From NCBI GenBank assembly GCA_045657205.1, contig JAZOSS010000114.1:1-6468 (forward strand): a DNA stretch of 6,468 nt, in the 5' to 3' direction. A program made the translations under genes and the position numbers. Of this stretch, positions 1 through 6,468 are shown in pieces. Below the pieces are notes generated by a model. The model saw nothing but the letters and a program-made list of their open reading frames with translations. It was not told the origin of the DNA and made no database searches. This stretch comes from RGIG7213 sp045657205. Lineage in GTDB: Bacteria; Bacillota; Clostridia; Oscillospirales; CAG-272. The stretch's first letter is position 1; every line of letters starts with the position of its first letter.

Positions 1-1
1 C

Positions 2-838
2 GTAACCGTCCTTTTCTTCTATATATTCGCTGTATGTATTCCTATGTTTTCGCTTAATCCCGTTACAGCCTCTGTATCTCTTTTCGGTGCCGTTTTATTT
101 GACGTTATCAAAAATGGAAAAGTGGCGAAAAAATACGCATATTTTCTTTTGCTTTTCACCGTATGCGTCGTTATAAATCCGCTTTTTAACAAAAACGGTA
201 TGACGGTTTTGTTTTTTATAAACGATACGCCGATAACTTATGAGTCGGTTATGTACGGCATTGTGTCCGGAATAACTCTTATTTCGGTGATCGTCTGGTT
301 TTCTACGTTTTCTTATATAATGACGAGTGAAAAGATCATATATATTTTTGGCAGGATATCCCCGAAAACGGCTTTGATAATATCTATGTCCGTACGGTTT
401 TTTCCTCTTTTTTTAAAAAACTATAAAGAAGCGGAAAACGGTATAAAATGCCTCGGACTTTATAACTGCGACACGCTTTTCGGAACTCTGAAAGTTAAAA
501 TGCGTGCTTTTTCAGCCCTTATCACGCGTGTAACGGAAGACGGAATAATAACCGCCGACAGTATGGAAGCACGCGGATACGGTAAAAAAAGGCGGTCGTC
601 TTTTTCTCTTTTCAAGTTTACAGCAAACGACTTCGTTTATATTTTCATATTTTTATCATTGGGTGTGCTTTCTTTTATATCATCGGAAAGTACCGTTTTT
701 TATCCGACCGTATCAGATATTCCCAATTCGGGTTTCAATATTTTCGGATACGTTTGTTATTTTTTGCTGGTATTGATGCCTGCTTTAATAAGTATATGTG
801 AGGGTGCAAGATGGAAATACTTACTGTCAAAAATTTAA
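2..838 (+). CDS. ecfT: ECF transporter transmembrane scaffold EcfT (5' end outside window)
   Basis: Membrane scaffold of an ECF importer; it links the two ATPase domains to the substrate-binding S component. The first ATG is at 44, but the frame is open back to base 2. Those 14 extra codons (VTVLFFYIFAVCIP) continue a hydrophobic helix that runs into FSLNPV, as in the N-terminal helix of clostridial EcfT proteins, so the true start lies upstream of the window. The 278 visible residues show about five to six hydrophobic segments, a charged cytoplasmic region around 400-600 and a final helix near 735-800. The family signature is MEARGYG at 563-583; its ARG (569-577) corresponds to the coupling-helix motif that docks in the ATPase groove. 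The first coupling motif is not a clear ARG and reads roughly AENGIKCLGL. The stop overlaps the ATPase gene by 28 bases. Family assignment is firm; substrate is not shown by this subunit. Confidence 0.9.
   Translation, partial: VTVLFFYIFAVCIPMFSLNPVTASVSLFGAVLFDVIKNGKVAKKYAYFLLLFTVCVVINPLFNKNGMTVLFFINDTPITYESVMYGIVSGITLISVIVWFSTFSYIMTSEKIIYIFGRISPKTALIISMSVRFFPLFLKNYKEAENGIKCLGLYNCDTLFGTLKVKMRAFSALITRVTEDGIITADSMEARGYGKKRRSSFSLFKFTANDFVYIFIFLSLGVLSFISSESTVFYPTVSDIPNSGFNIFGYVCYFLLVLMPALISICEGARWKYLLSKI
800..804 (+). promoter_or_regulatory. Ribosome binding site for the fused ECF ATPase gene
   Basis: GAGGG lies six bases before the ATG at 811, inside the end of ecfT. It supports 811 as the start, as does the protein beginning MEILTVKNLKFTYP, which is how ECF ATPases normally begin. 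The site sits within the upstream coding region, so translation of the two genes is probably coupled. Confidence 0.65.
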
Positions 839-2394
839 AATTCACATATCCTTTTTGTAAAAAGCCCTCTGTTGACGGTGTAAGCTTTTCCCTTTTTTCC
901 GAGGAGTTCGTCCTGCTTTGCGGAAAAGTAGGAAGCGGTAAGTCTACACTTATCAAGCATCTTATTAAAGAAATATCACCCGTAGGTGACAAAAGCGGCG
1001 AAATAATCATAAAAGACGATTGCAAGCTCGGTTACGTATCGCAAAATCCCGAAGGGCAGATAGTTACCGACAAGGTATATCACGAGCTTGCTTTCGCGCT
1101 TGAAAACCTCGGATATGACAAAAACTACATTAAAAAGCGTATAGCCGAAACGTCATCCTACTTCGGTCTTGACGGTGTTCTGTTTGATGACTGTGCAACG
1201 CTTTCGGGCGGACAAAAGCAAATTTTAAATCTTGCGTGTGCTATGATAACCTCCCCCGACATTCTCGTGCTTGACGAGCCTACCTCGCGCCTTGATCCCG
1301 TATCAAAGGAAAAATTCATCTCTGTTCTTTCAAAGCTCAAGGATGATTTCGGTACGAGTGTCATAATTGCAGAACATAACGTATCCTCCATTTTACCGAT
1401 AGCCGACCGCATACTTATAATGGAGGACGGAAAGCTTATACTTGACGCCTCGGGCGATGATAAGCTCAATATAATTTCAAAATACGAACCGCTTAAAAAT
1501 GCCCTGCCGCCGTCGCTCCGTCTTTACGGTCATTTTGATATTTCTTCACCCCCTCCTCTTACCTTAAAAGAGGGACGTGATTTTATAAAAAAGCACTTTT
1601 CACCTTCACAGCGCATACTGAAAAAAGAAGAATACAAAAGTGAAAATTATGCCCTGCAGATCAAAAACGTCTGTTTCAGATACAAAAAAAACAGCCGTGA
1701 TATTTTATACGATCTGTCACTTGACGTTTACGAAGGTGAGATACTGTTCATTTTAGGCGGTAATGCCGCGGGAAAATCAACGCTTCTTTCGGTAATGTCA
1801 AACATACTGAAGCCCTACAGCGGAAAAATAGAAGTGTTCGGCAAAAAGATAAAGGACTACGGCAGCTCACTTTATAAAACGCTTACGTATCTTGTACAAA
1901 ACGTACGGTGTATCTTTACGTTTGACACGGTAAAAAAAGAGCTTGACGAGGTAGGGTTTATCCCGGAGGATTTTCCGTACGATTTTTCACCTATATACAC
2001 TAAGCACCCGTACGACATATCGGGAGGGCAGGCACAGCTTTTGGCACTTGCAAAAGCCGTATCCGGTAAAAAAAGAATTATTCTTTTGGATGAGCCGACA
2101 AGCTCACTCGATCCGCAGCTGACAAACGAAATAATAAACACGATAAAGGAGCTTAAAAAGCAAGGTATCACGTTTATAATCGTCAGCCACGACCTTGAAT
2201 TTGCCGCTGAATGTGCCGACAGATGTTCCCTTTTGTTTGCAGGTGAGCTTACAGAACCCGTCTGTCCTGATAAGTTTTTCACCGAAAACACGTTTTACTC
2301 AACGAAAATAAACCTTATGACAAGGGGAATATACAAAAACGCCGTGACGTTTGACGATGCGGTAACTCTTATGGAGGAAAACAGACGTGAATAA
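811..2394 (+). CDS. ecfA: Fused double-domain ECF transporter ATPase (EcfA1-EcfA2 type)
   Basis: Cytoplasmic ATPase that powers an ECF micronutrient importer. At 527 residues it is twice the usual EcfA length and has two complete ABC domains. Domain 1 (about 1-225): Walker A GKVGSGKS 38-45, Q-loop Q78 in SQNPEGQ, signature LSGGQKQ 131-137, Walker B ILVLDEPT 151-158 with catalytic E156, D-loop SRLD 159-162, switch H189. A linker of about 55 residues follows. Domain 2 (about 281-510): Walker A GGNAAGKS 316-323, Q363, signature ISGGQAQ 403-409, Walker B IILLDEPT 423-430 with E428, D-loop SSLD 431-434, H460. Both domains keep the catalytic glutamate and switch histidine, so both ATP sites could be active. 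Domain 2 lacks the usual QNPxxQ after its Q-loop (QNVRCIF instead). Fusion replaces the separate EcfA1/EcfA2 pair and enforces a heterodimer-like arrangement. The gene overlaps ecfT by 28 bases and the S-component gene by 8. Confidence 0.95.
   Translation: MEILTVKNLKFTYPFCKKPSVDGVSFSLFSEEFVLLCGKVGSGKSTLIKHLIKEISPVGDKSGEIIIKDDCKLGYVSQNPEGQIVTDKVYHELAFALENLGYDKNYIKKRIAETSSYFGLDGVLFDDCATLSGGQKQILNLACAMITSPDILVLDEPTSRLDPVSKEKFISVLSKLKDDFGTSVIIAEHNVSSILPIADRILIMEDGKLILDASGDDKLNIISKYEPLKNALPPSLRLYGHFDISSPPPLTLKEGRDFIKKHFSPSQRILKKEEYKSENYALQIKNVCFRYKKNSRDILYDLSLDVYEGEILFILGGNAAGKSTLLSVMSNILKPYSGKIEVFGKKIKDYGSSLYKTLTYLVQNVRCIFTFDTVKKELDEVGFIPEDFPYDFSPIYTKHPYDISGGQAQLLALAKAVSGKKRIILLDEPTSSLDPQLTNEIINTIKELKKQGITFIIVSHDLEFAAECADRCSLLFAGELTEPVCPDKFFTENTFYSTKINLMTRGIYKNAVTFDDAVTLMEENRRE
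2373..2380 (+). promoter_or_regulatory. Ribosome binding site deciding a GTG start for the S component
   Basis: GGAGGAAA lies within the last codons of the ATPase gene, with nine bases between GGAGG and the GTG at 2387. No ATG in that frame is as well placed, so the GTG is taken as the start of the S-component gene. The site lies ahead of an 8-base overlap (2387-2394) and implies coupled translation. Confidence 0.7.
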
Positions 2395-3064
2395 AGCAAA
2401 AGTTTTATTTATTTTAAAGCTGTTTGTCCTTTTCATCCTTTTCCCTGCCGCAATTTTCATCGGCATATTCGTCTTCAAAGAAAAAGGATATCCGTACGTC
2501 ATAACTGCCGTCACGGTCTTTACGCTCGTTATTTTCTTTGCAAGCTTTGAAAAGAAGAAAATAACGTCACGCAGGCTCGTTTTGTGTTCCGTTATGACGT
2601 GCCTTGCAGCCGTCGGCAGATTTATTCCCCTTTTAAATCCCGTGGCGGCTGTTACGACCGTTTCGGGAATGTATCTCGGGAGTTTTTCGGGATTTCTCGT
2701 CGGTGCGCTTTCAGCCCTCATTTCAAACTTTTATTTCGGACAAGGACCGTGGACACCGCATCAGATGTTCGCCTGGGGACTTATCGGTTTTTTCTCGGGG
2801 GTCTTTTCAAAGATTATTGAAAAAAGCCGTCTTGCGCTTATTTTATTCGCTGTCATATCCGCAATAGGTTATTCAATGATACTCGACGTATGGACGGTGC
2901 TTTGGTATAACGGCACGTTCAGCCTTTCACTTTACACAGCGGCACTCGTAACGTCTTTACCGCATACGCTTCTTTACACGGTATCGAATGTCATATTTCT
3001 CGTTTTGCTTTATCCGTCACTCGGCGTACGTCTTAAAAGGATAAAGATCAAATACGGCATATAA
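2387..3064 (+). CDS. ECF transporter S component (substrate-binding subunit, substrate unknown)
   Basis: Integral membrane protein of 225 residues, predicted to bind the vitamin or other micronutrient and present it to the EcfT/EcfA module. About seven hydrophobic segments are visible: roughly 6-30, 36-53, 63-82, 92-113, 126-143, 148-166 and 185-209. The conserved core starts near residue 62 and carries GQGPWTPHQMFAWG at 118-131, a motif I recognise from the PF12822-like ECF S-component family. Most relatives have W where this protein has H125. The first 55 residues, two helices ending in charged FEKKK, precede the usual six-helix core; I recall the same extension in clostridial relatives. 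The start is a GTG backed by GGAGG. As last gene of the T-AA-S operon it indicates a dedicated transporter. Corrinoid or a related cofactor is one possible substrate by subfamily memory only; riboflavin, queuosine-type or other substrates cannot be excluded. Confidence 0.85.
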   Translation: MNKAKVLFILKLFVLFILFPAAIFIGIFVFKEKGYPYVITAVTVFTLVIFFASFEKKKITSRRLVLCSVMTCLAAVGRFIPLLNPVAAVTTVSGMYLGSFSGFLVGALSALISNFYFGQGPWTPHQMFAWGLIGFFSGVFSKIIEKSRLALILFAVISAIGYSMILDVWTVLWYNGTFSLSLYTAALVTSLPHTLLYTVSNVIFLVLLYPSLGVRLKRIKIKYGI

Positions 3065-3107
3065 AAACACTTATAAAAACATTATTTTCGTTTTTATAAG
3101 TGTTTTT
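3063..3107. terminator. Bidirectional rho-independent terminator between convergent genes
   Basis: A perfect 18-bp inverted repeat: left arm AAAAACACTTATAAAAAC at 3063-3080, right arm GTTTTTATAAGTGTTTTT at 3090-3107, with a 9-base loop at 3081-3089. The arms begin with A runs and end with T runs, so either transcript makes a hairpin ending in a U run (T to 3108 on the + strand, the complement of 3063-3067 on the - strand). The left arm begins inside the TAA stop (3062-3064) of the S-component gene, and the right arm ends a few bases from the stop of the opposing gene at 3111. The stem is AT-rich, so its strength is uncertain, but length and position make it convincing. Confidence 0.85.
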
Positions 3108-3110
3108 TCA

Positions 3111-6100
3111 TTATACGGTATGCTCTTTTCCGTCAAACGGATATAGTTTTCCTTTACAGTTTTCCGAGGATATATTGTAGAGTGTTCCTTTTTTTCTTAC
3201 CGTTAGGCGGAATTTTTCAAAGCCTTTGCAATATGCGGGGTCTACCGTAAAGCCGTCTTTGGTTTCTTTATATCCTATAAGCTTTTCAAGCACGGCTGTA
3301 AAATACCAGCTTGCAGCCCCCGTGTACCAGCTCCAGCCGCATCTGCCGTAAAGCTCGGGTGCGCTGTATATATCGCCCGCAAGGACGTACGGCTCGCCTT
3401 TATATTTATCAAACAACTCCTTATCTTTATTTCTTATAATGGGATTAAGTGCATTTAAAAGCTCAAAACCTCTTTCCGTCATACCTGCATCAAAAAAGCC
3501 CATAGCACCCCATATCGCCCCGTGGGTATACTGTCCGCCGTTTTCACGTATACCCTTCGGATAATCACATATATATCCTGCATATTTTGATCTTTCATCG
3601 AAAGGAGGAGTAAACAGCAGAAGCTGTTTGTTTTTTTCATCATACAGTGTATCCCACGCGGTATTGAGTGATGAGGTTATTCTTTCTTTATCTTTACCGT
3701 ACATTGCGGCAAACGCCTGCGGTAAAATATCAACCTCACACCCCGAATCACCGAGGGGTGTACCGTCTGAAAAAGTGCCTCTTATATAATACTTTCCGTT
3801 ATATGCAAAGTTTTCCGTGTTTTCATAAAGAATTTCAGCATCACGTTTATACTTTTTACTCCCTTCATCATCCCCTGCAAGGCGTGCAAGATCTGATGCT
3901 TCGCACAGTACGCCGTAAAGAAACCACGCAAGCCATACACTTTCACCGCCTACGTTATTCATTCCGTCGTTCCAGTCGCCAGTGCCGAAAAGGGGCAAGC
4001 CGTGTTCTCCGTACTTTACGTGGGATATCGCCCTGACACAGTGCATATAGACGCTTTCTTTGATATCGGATATTTTCAGCTGTTCGTATCTGTCGTATTC
4101 GTTTTCCTCAAGTATAGGGGAGGAAAGATACGGCACAGGCGTAAACAAAACGGAATCATCCCCCGTTATGCTGACGTATTTACCTAAAACGTAAACGAGC
4201 CACAGCATATCGTCAGAGCATCTCGTTTTTACACCCGTTTCTTTTTCTCCCGGATGCCACCAATGCGTAACACTGCCGTCTTCATACTGATGCGATGCAC
4301 AGCGAAGGATATGCTCCCTTGCGTATTCGGGGGCTGAATACATTATACAGATCATATCCTGAAGCTGATCGCGAAAACCAAACGCACCCGAATTCTGATA
4401 AAAACCGCATCTGGCATACACACGGCAGTAAAGTGCCTGGTATTTTGAAAACTTATTGAAAAACACATCAAAATCACGGTTTTCGGTATGAAGCTCGTAA
4501 ACATCAAGATATCCGTCGAGTGCTTTTTTATAAAGAATACGCTCCTTATCAAACGAAATATCTTCAAAATGAGATGAGGCGAGTGTGAAATAAAACGCAC
4601 GGGAGGCCATCGCATCAAGTGAGAAAACACATCTCACCGCACCCGTAACACCGTCAAAGGACGATATACTGCCGTCGGGACTATATAATACCGCCTCGGC
4701 TCTTCCGTAAGCGTTTACAACAGTAAGCGATTTTTTGCTTTTTTTGGCAAAAAGTGCGCCCGTGCGGTTTTCTTTACCCAGAACAAAGTCAGCAGTATAT
4801 GCAAGCTCCAAAGCCGTACTGTATGCAGAATAGTTCGTCATTCGCACACGTGCGTATTTTATTTCCCTTTCTGCATCGCAAAATACGAACACCTCGTATG
4901 TCAGTTTATCAATACTGCCTTTGTATAGTGCATACGACAATGTAAAGACTGTCTTTTCCGCATTTTTGGCAAGCGGATAAAGCACGCCGCCGCACACTGC
5001 GTATATTTCCTCACCTTGCGGATCGATAACATCGGAATCAAAACGCGTCAGTTTTCCGTTTTGCGAATTACCTCTCCACGTAAAGCCGAGCGAATTTTGC
5101 GTAAGAAGTGTGCCGAAGCTCTCGTTTGAATATATAAAGCTCCAGGGCATAGGCGCATTTCCGTTCGTTATTTCGATTTCATCACCGTTTATGCTGTACG
5201 TTCTTTCGTTTTCGTACGTTTTATTAAACGTACTGACACACGGAAGAACTGTTTGTCGGCTTCTTGACGGATAAAAAGATACATCGAGAAAATATCTTTT
5301 TTCGTCTTCATTTTCACATCTCAGCACAAAAATTCCGTTTTTGCGTCCGACAAGCGGTAAAGCACCAACATGTCTTAAAATATCGAAAAGTTTATTTTCT
5401 TCATCGCGGTGATATTTATCCTGCTCGGTATAAAGGATCACCGTATCGTATCTGTGACCTTTCATAAGCAGGGTTTTGTGAGTATAAAGAACTGAAAGAA
5501 GCTCACCCGGCGGATTTTTTGCAATTTTTACATCCGTAAGATCAAGTGTCAAAATGGGATTATCTCCCGATATACCGTATTTCCAAAGCGTGTTTATATC
5601 AAGCTTTGACAGAGTATTTCTTTCTGACGGATAAATATTTTTTTCAAGTAATGAAGAAAGCACCATCCCGTCACAATATGAAGTGCCAAATACTTTTTTT
5701 ATACCGTTTTTGTTTGAGCTTGTGATATTTTTCTGCACACTTGCCGAATGTAAGGCGTGTACTGCTTCGCTTTCATCATTTGAACACGACAAAAGTATTT
5801 TAACATGCGGTCTGTCCGTTTTCAAAAGTACAAACGGCACAGCAGGGCAAACGTACTGCGTATTCACCCAGGACGGACGCAAAACATCGTAGGCGTATTT
5901 TTCAGCTTCAAACGGTAAGACCTTATCGGCAGATATTTCATATTCAAACGGTATTATCCCGAAATCGTCACACATGGACAAAGCAAGATAAAAATCGTGC
6001 TTCGGCGGATGGTTTTTCTTTTTCAGTATCAGCACGCCGTTTTTTATCTTTGCGGTTATAAAAAGCCTTGAATAGCTTATATGGGAGGAAAACACCCTTT

Positions 6101-6452
6101 TTTCTTCACACACGGGAGAAAATGAAAACAACCCCTGTGCACCTTCATTAAATGCACATTCTACACAAAACACGTTTTTGTCTTCACACACACTCAATGT
6201 GGCGCAAGAGGTGCATTTTTCCTCATCCGATGTGTTGAATTCGCAAACGTATCCGTCGCATACGCCCTCGTTTTCTCCTATAAGATTATGATATTTGCCG
6301 TTTTCAAGCACGTCAAAGCGAAGTTTTCCCACGTTCTTTACGTCACTCAGCGCAATATTTCCGTAGTACAGCTCACACGTGCCGTTTTGGCAGAGATCCG
6401 CACGGCACAGTGAATTTGATATGCAGCCGTACGGCAATTTTTCCTCTTGCAT
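3111..6452 (-). CDS. GH94-type glucan phosphorylase, like the C-terminal part of cyclic beta-1,2-glucan synthase
   Basis: Probable cytoplasmic phosphorylase that uses phosphate to cleave beta-linked gluco-oligosaccharides, releasing sugar 1-phosphate. The 1,113 residues fall into: a beta-sandwich-like N-terminal part (about 1-240); a segment with LWKYGISGDNP 289-299, shared with cyclic beta-1,2-glucan synthases; a second beta-sandwich (about 415-625) with TWRGNSQNGKLTRF 458-471 and DFVLGKENRTG 555-565; an alpha/alpha barrel (about 660-1060); and a short C-terminal beta region. Catalytic motifs are GFRDQLQD 692-699, GTGDWNDGMN 823-832 (likely general acid D829), NGGQYTHGAIW 971-981 and GWSWYTGAASW 1039-1049, where H977 and T1044 match phosphate-site positions known in GH94. 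Length suits stand-alone 1,2-beta-oligoglucan phosphorylases. There is no signal peptide, membrane helix or glycosyltransferase domain. The family is clear; the linkage is inferred from motif likeness. The ATG at 6450-6452 has no clear ribosome site and the frame is open to the window edge, so the start is uncertain. Cysteines crowd the first 120 residues. Confidence 0.9.
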   Translation of the reverse strand: MQEEKLPYGCISNSLCRADLCQNGTCELYYGNIALSDVKNVGKLRFDVLENGKYHNLIGENEGVCDGYVCEFNTSDEEKCTSCATLSVCEDKNVFCVECAFNEGAQGLFSFSPVCEEKRVFSSHISYSRLFITAKIKNGVLILKKKNHPPKHDFYLALSMCDDFGIIPFEYEISADKVLPFEAEKYAYDVLRPSWVNTQYVCPAVPFVLLKTDRPHVKILLSCSNDESEAVHALHSASVQKNITSSNKNGIKKVFGTSYCDGMVLSSLLEKNIYPSERNTLSKLDINTLWKYGISGDNPILTLDLTDVKIAKNPPGELLSVLYTHKTLLMKGHRYDTVILYTEQDKYHRDEENKLFDILRHVGALPLVGRKNGIFVLRCENEDEKRYFLDVSFYPSRSRQTVLPCVSTFNKTYENERTYSINGDEIEITNGNAPMPWSFIYSNESFGTLLTQNSLGFTWRGNSQNGKLTRFDSDVIDPQGEEIYAVCGGVLYPLAKNAEKTVFTLSYALYKGSIDKLTYEVFVFCDAEREIKYARVRMTNYSAYSTALELAYTADFVLGKENRTGALFAKKSKKSLTVVNAYGRAEAVLYSPDGSISSFDGVTGAVRCVFSLDAMASRAFYFTLASSHFEDISFDKERILYKKALDGYLDVYELHTENRDFDVFFNKFSKYQALYCRVYARCGFYQNSGAFGFRDQLQDMICIMYSAPEYAREHILRCASHQYEDGSVTHWWHPGEKETGVKTRCSDDMLWLVYVLGKYVSITGDDSVLFTPVPYLSSPILEENEYDRYEQLKISDIKESVYMHCVRAISHVKYGEHGLPLFGTGDWNDGMNNVGGESVWLAWFLYGVLCEASDLARLAGDDEGSKKYKRDAEILYENTENFAYNGKYYIRGTFSDGTPLGDSGCEVDILPQAFAAMYGKDKERITSSLNTAWDTLYDEKNKQLLLFTPPFDERSKYAGYICDYPKGIRENGGQYTHGAIWGAMGFFDAGMTERGFELLNALNPIIRNKDKELFDKYKGEPYVLAGDIYSAPELYGRCGWSWYTGAASWYFTAVLEKLIGYKETKDGFTVDPAYCKGFEKFRLTVRKKGTLYNISSENCKGKLYPFDGKEHTV
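6442..6446 (-). promoter_or_regulatory. Possible ribosome binding site for an alternative TTG start of the GH94 gene
   Basis: Read on the - strand, GAGGA at 6446-6442 precedes an in-frame TTG at 6437-6435, with five bases between AGAGG and TTG. By contrast the ATG at 6452-6450 follows TTTTCCTAAGCAA, which has no purine-rich site. The TTG start would shorten the protein by five residues. A start beyond the window edge remains possible because the frame is not closed by a stop before base 6468. Confidence 0.35.
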
Positions 6453-6468
6453 TTGCTTAGGAAAATGT

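Noticed and set aside
44..838. ATG at 44 as the start of ecfT.
   Set aside because: The hydrophobic helix continues in frame upstream to the window edge and no ribosome site precedes this ATG.
735..1469. Antisense open frames opposite the ecfT/ATPase junction and the first ATPase domain.
   Set aside because: They sit fully opposite Walker and signature motifs of the real gene and encode serine-rich, featureless products.
1872..2721. Two long antisense open frames, 1872-2291 and 2299-2721 on the - strand (about 140 residues each).
   Set aside because: They lie opposite strongly recognised ATPase and S-component genes, their translations show no family features, and they lack good ribosome sites. 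They are shadows of biased codon use.
3065..3110. Small RNA or riboswitch in the intergenic gap.
   Set aside because: The gap is 46 bases and is almost entirely explained by the terminator hairpin.
3668..5892. Several + strand open frames of 60-120 residues, and one other - strand frame at 4352-4630, inside the GH94 gene.
   Set aside because: All overlap conserved GH94 motifs in the real frame and have no recognisable domain or start signal.
3111..6452. The GH94 gene as a full cyclic beta-1,2-glucan synthase.
   Set aside because: No membrane helices or glycosyltransferase region are present in the visible protein. Only a continuation beyond 6468 could supply them, and a possible start lies near the window edge.

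Overview
The window holds three co-directional genes on the + strand and one long gene on the - strand. The two groups converge on a shared terminator near 3063-3107. The moderately AT-rich DNA, the strong GAGG/GGAGG ribosome sites, the overlapping genes, the fused ECF ATPase and the resemblance of all four proteins to families I know from Clostridia suggest an anaerobic Bacillota (Clostridia), possibly gut-associated. That placement is an inference from style and family memory, not from a marker gene.

Positions 2-3064 encode a complete set of energy-coupling factor (ECF) vitamin/micronutrient importer parts in the order T, A-A, S. They are a membrane scaffold protein EcfT (its start lies before the window), one 527-residue protein carrying two ABC ATPase domains in tandem (the EcfA1/EcfA2 equivalents fused), and a substrate-binding S component. 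The genes overlap by 28 and 8 bases, so they are almost certainly one translationally coupled operon. Because the module has its own S subunit it looks like a dedicated (group I-like) ECF transporter. The substrate cannot be read from the sequence. The S and T subunits resemble a clostridial subfamily that I associate, from memory only, with corrinoid-type uptake loci, and the upstream DNA that could test this is outside the window.

Positions 3065-3110 are the only intergenic DNA of note. They contain a perfect 18-bp inverted repeat with T runs on both strands, a bidirectional terminator for the convergent genes.

Positions 3111-6452 (- strand) encode a roughly 1,100-residue GH94-type protein. 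It resembles the C-terminal phosphorylase part of cyclic beta-1,2-glucan synthases and the stand-alone 1,2-beta-oligoglucan phosphorylases. It has the catalytic GDWNDG motif and candidate phosphate-site motifs, but no signal peptide and no glycosyltransferase domain. Its start is ambiguous and its frame stays open to the window edge. Its N-terminal 120 residues are unusually rich in cysteine. It has no obvious functional link to the transporter; they simply converge. I see no RNA genes, mobile elements, CRISPR arrays or other repeats. The content is largely ordinary, and the best leads are the unknown ECF substrate, the divergent second ATPase domain and the cysteine-rich, uncertain N-terminus of the GH94 protein.
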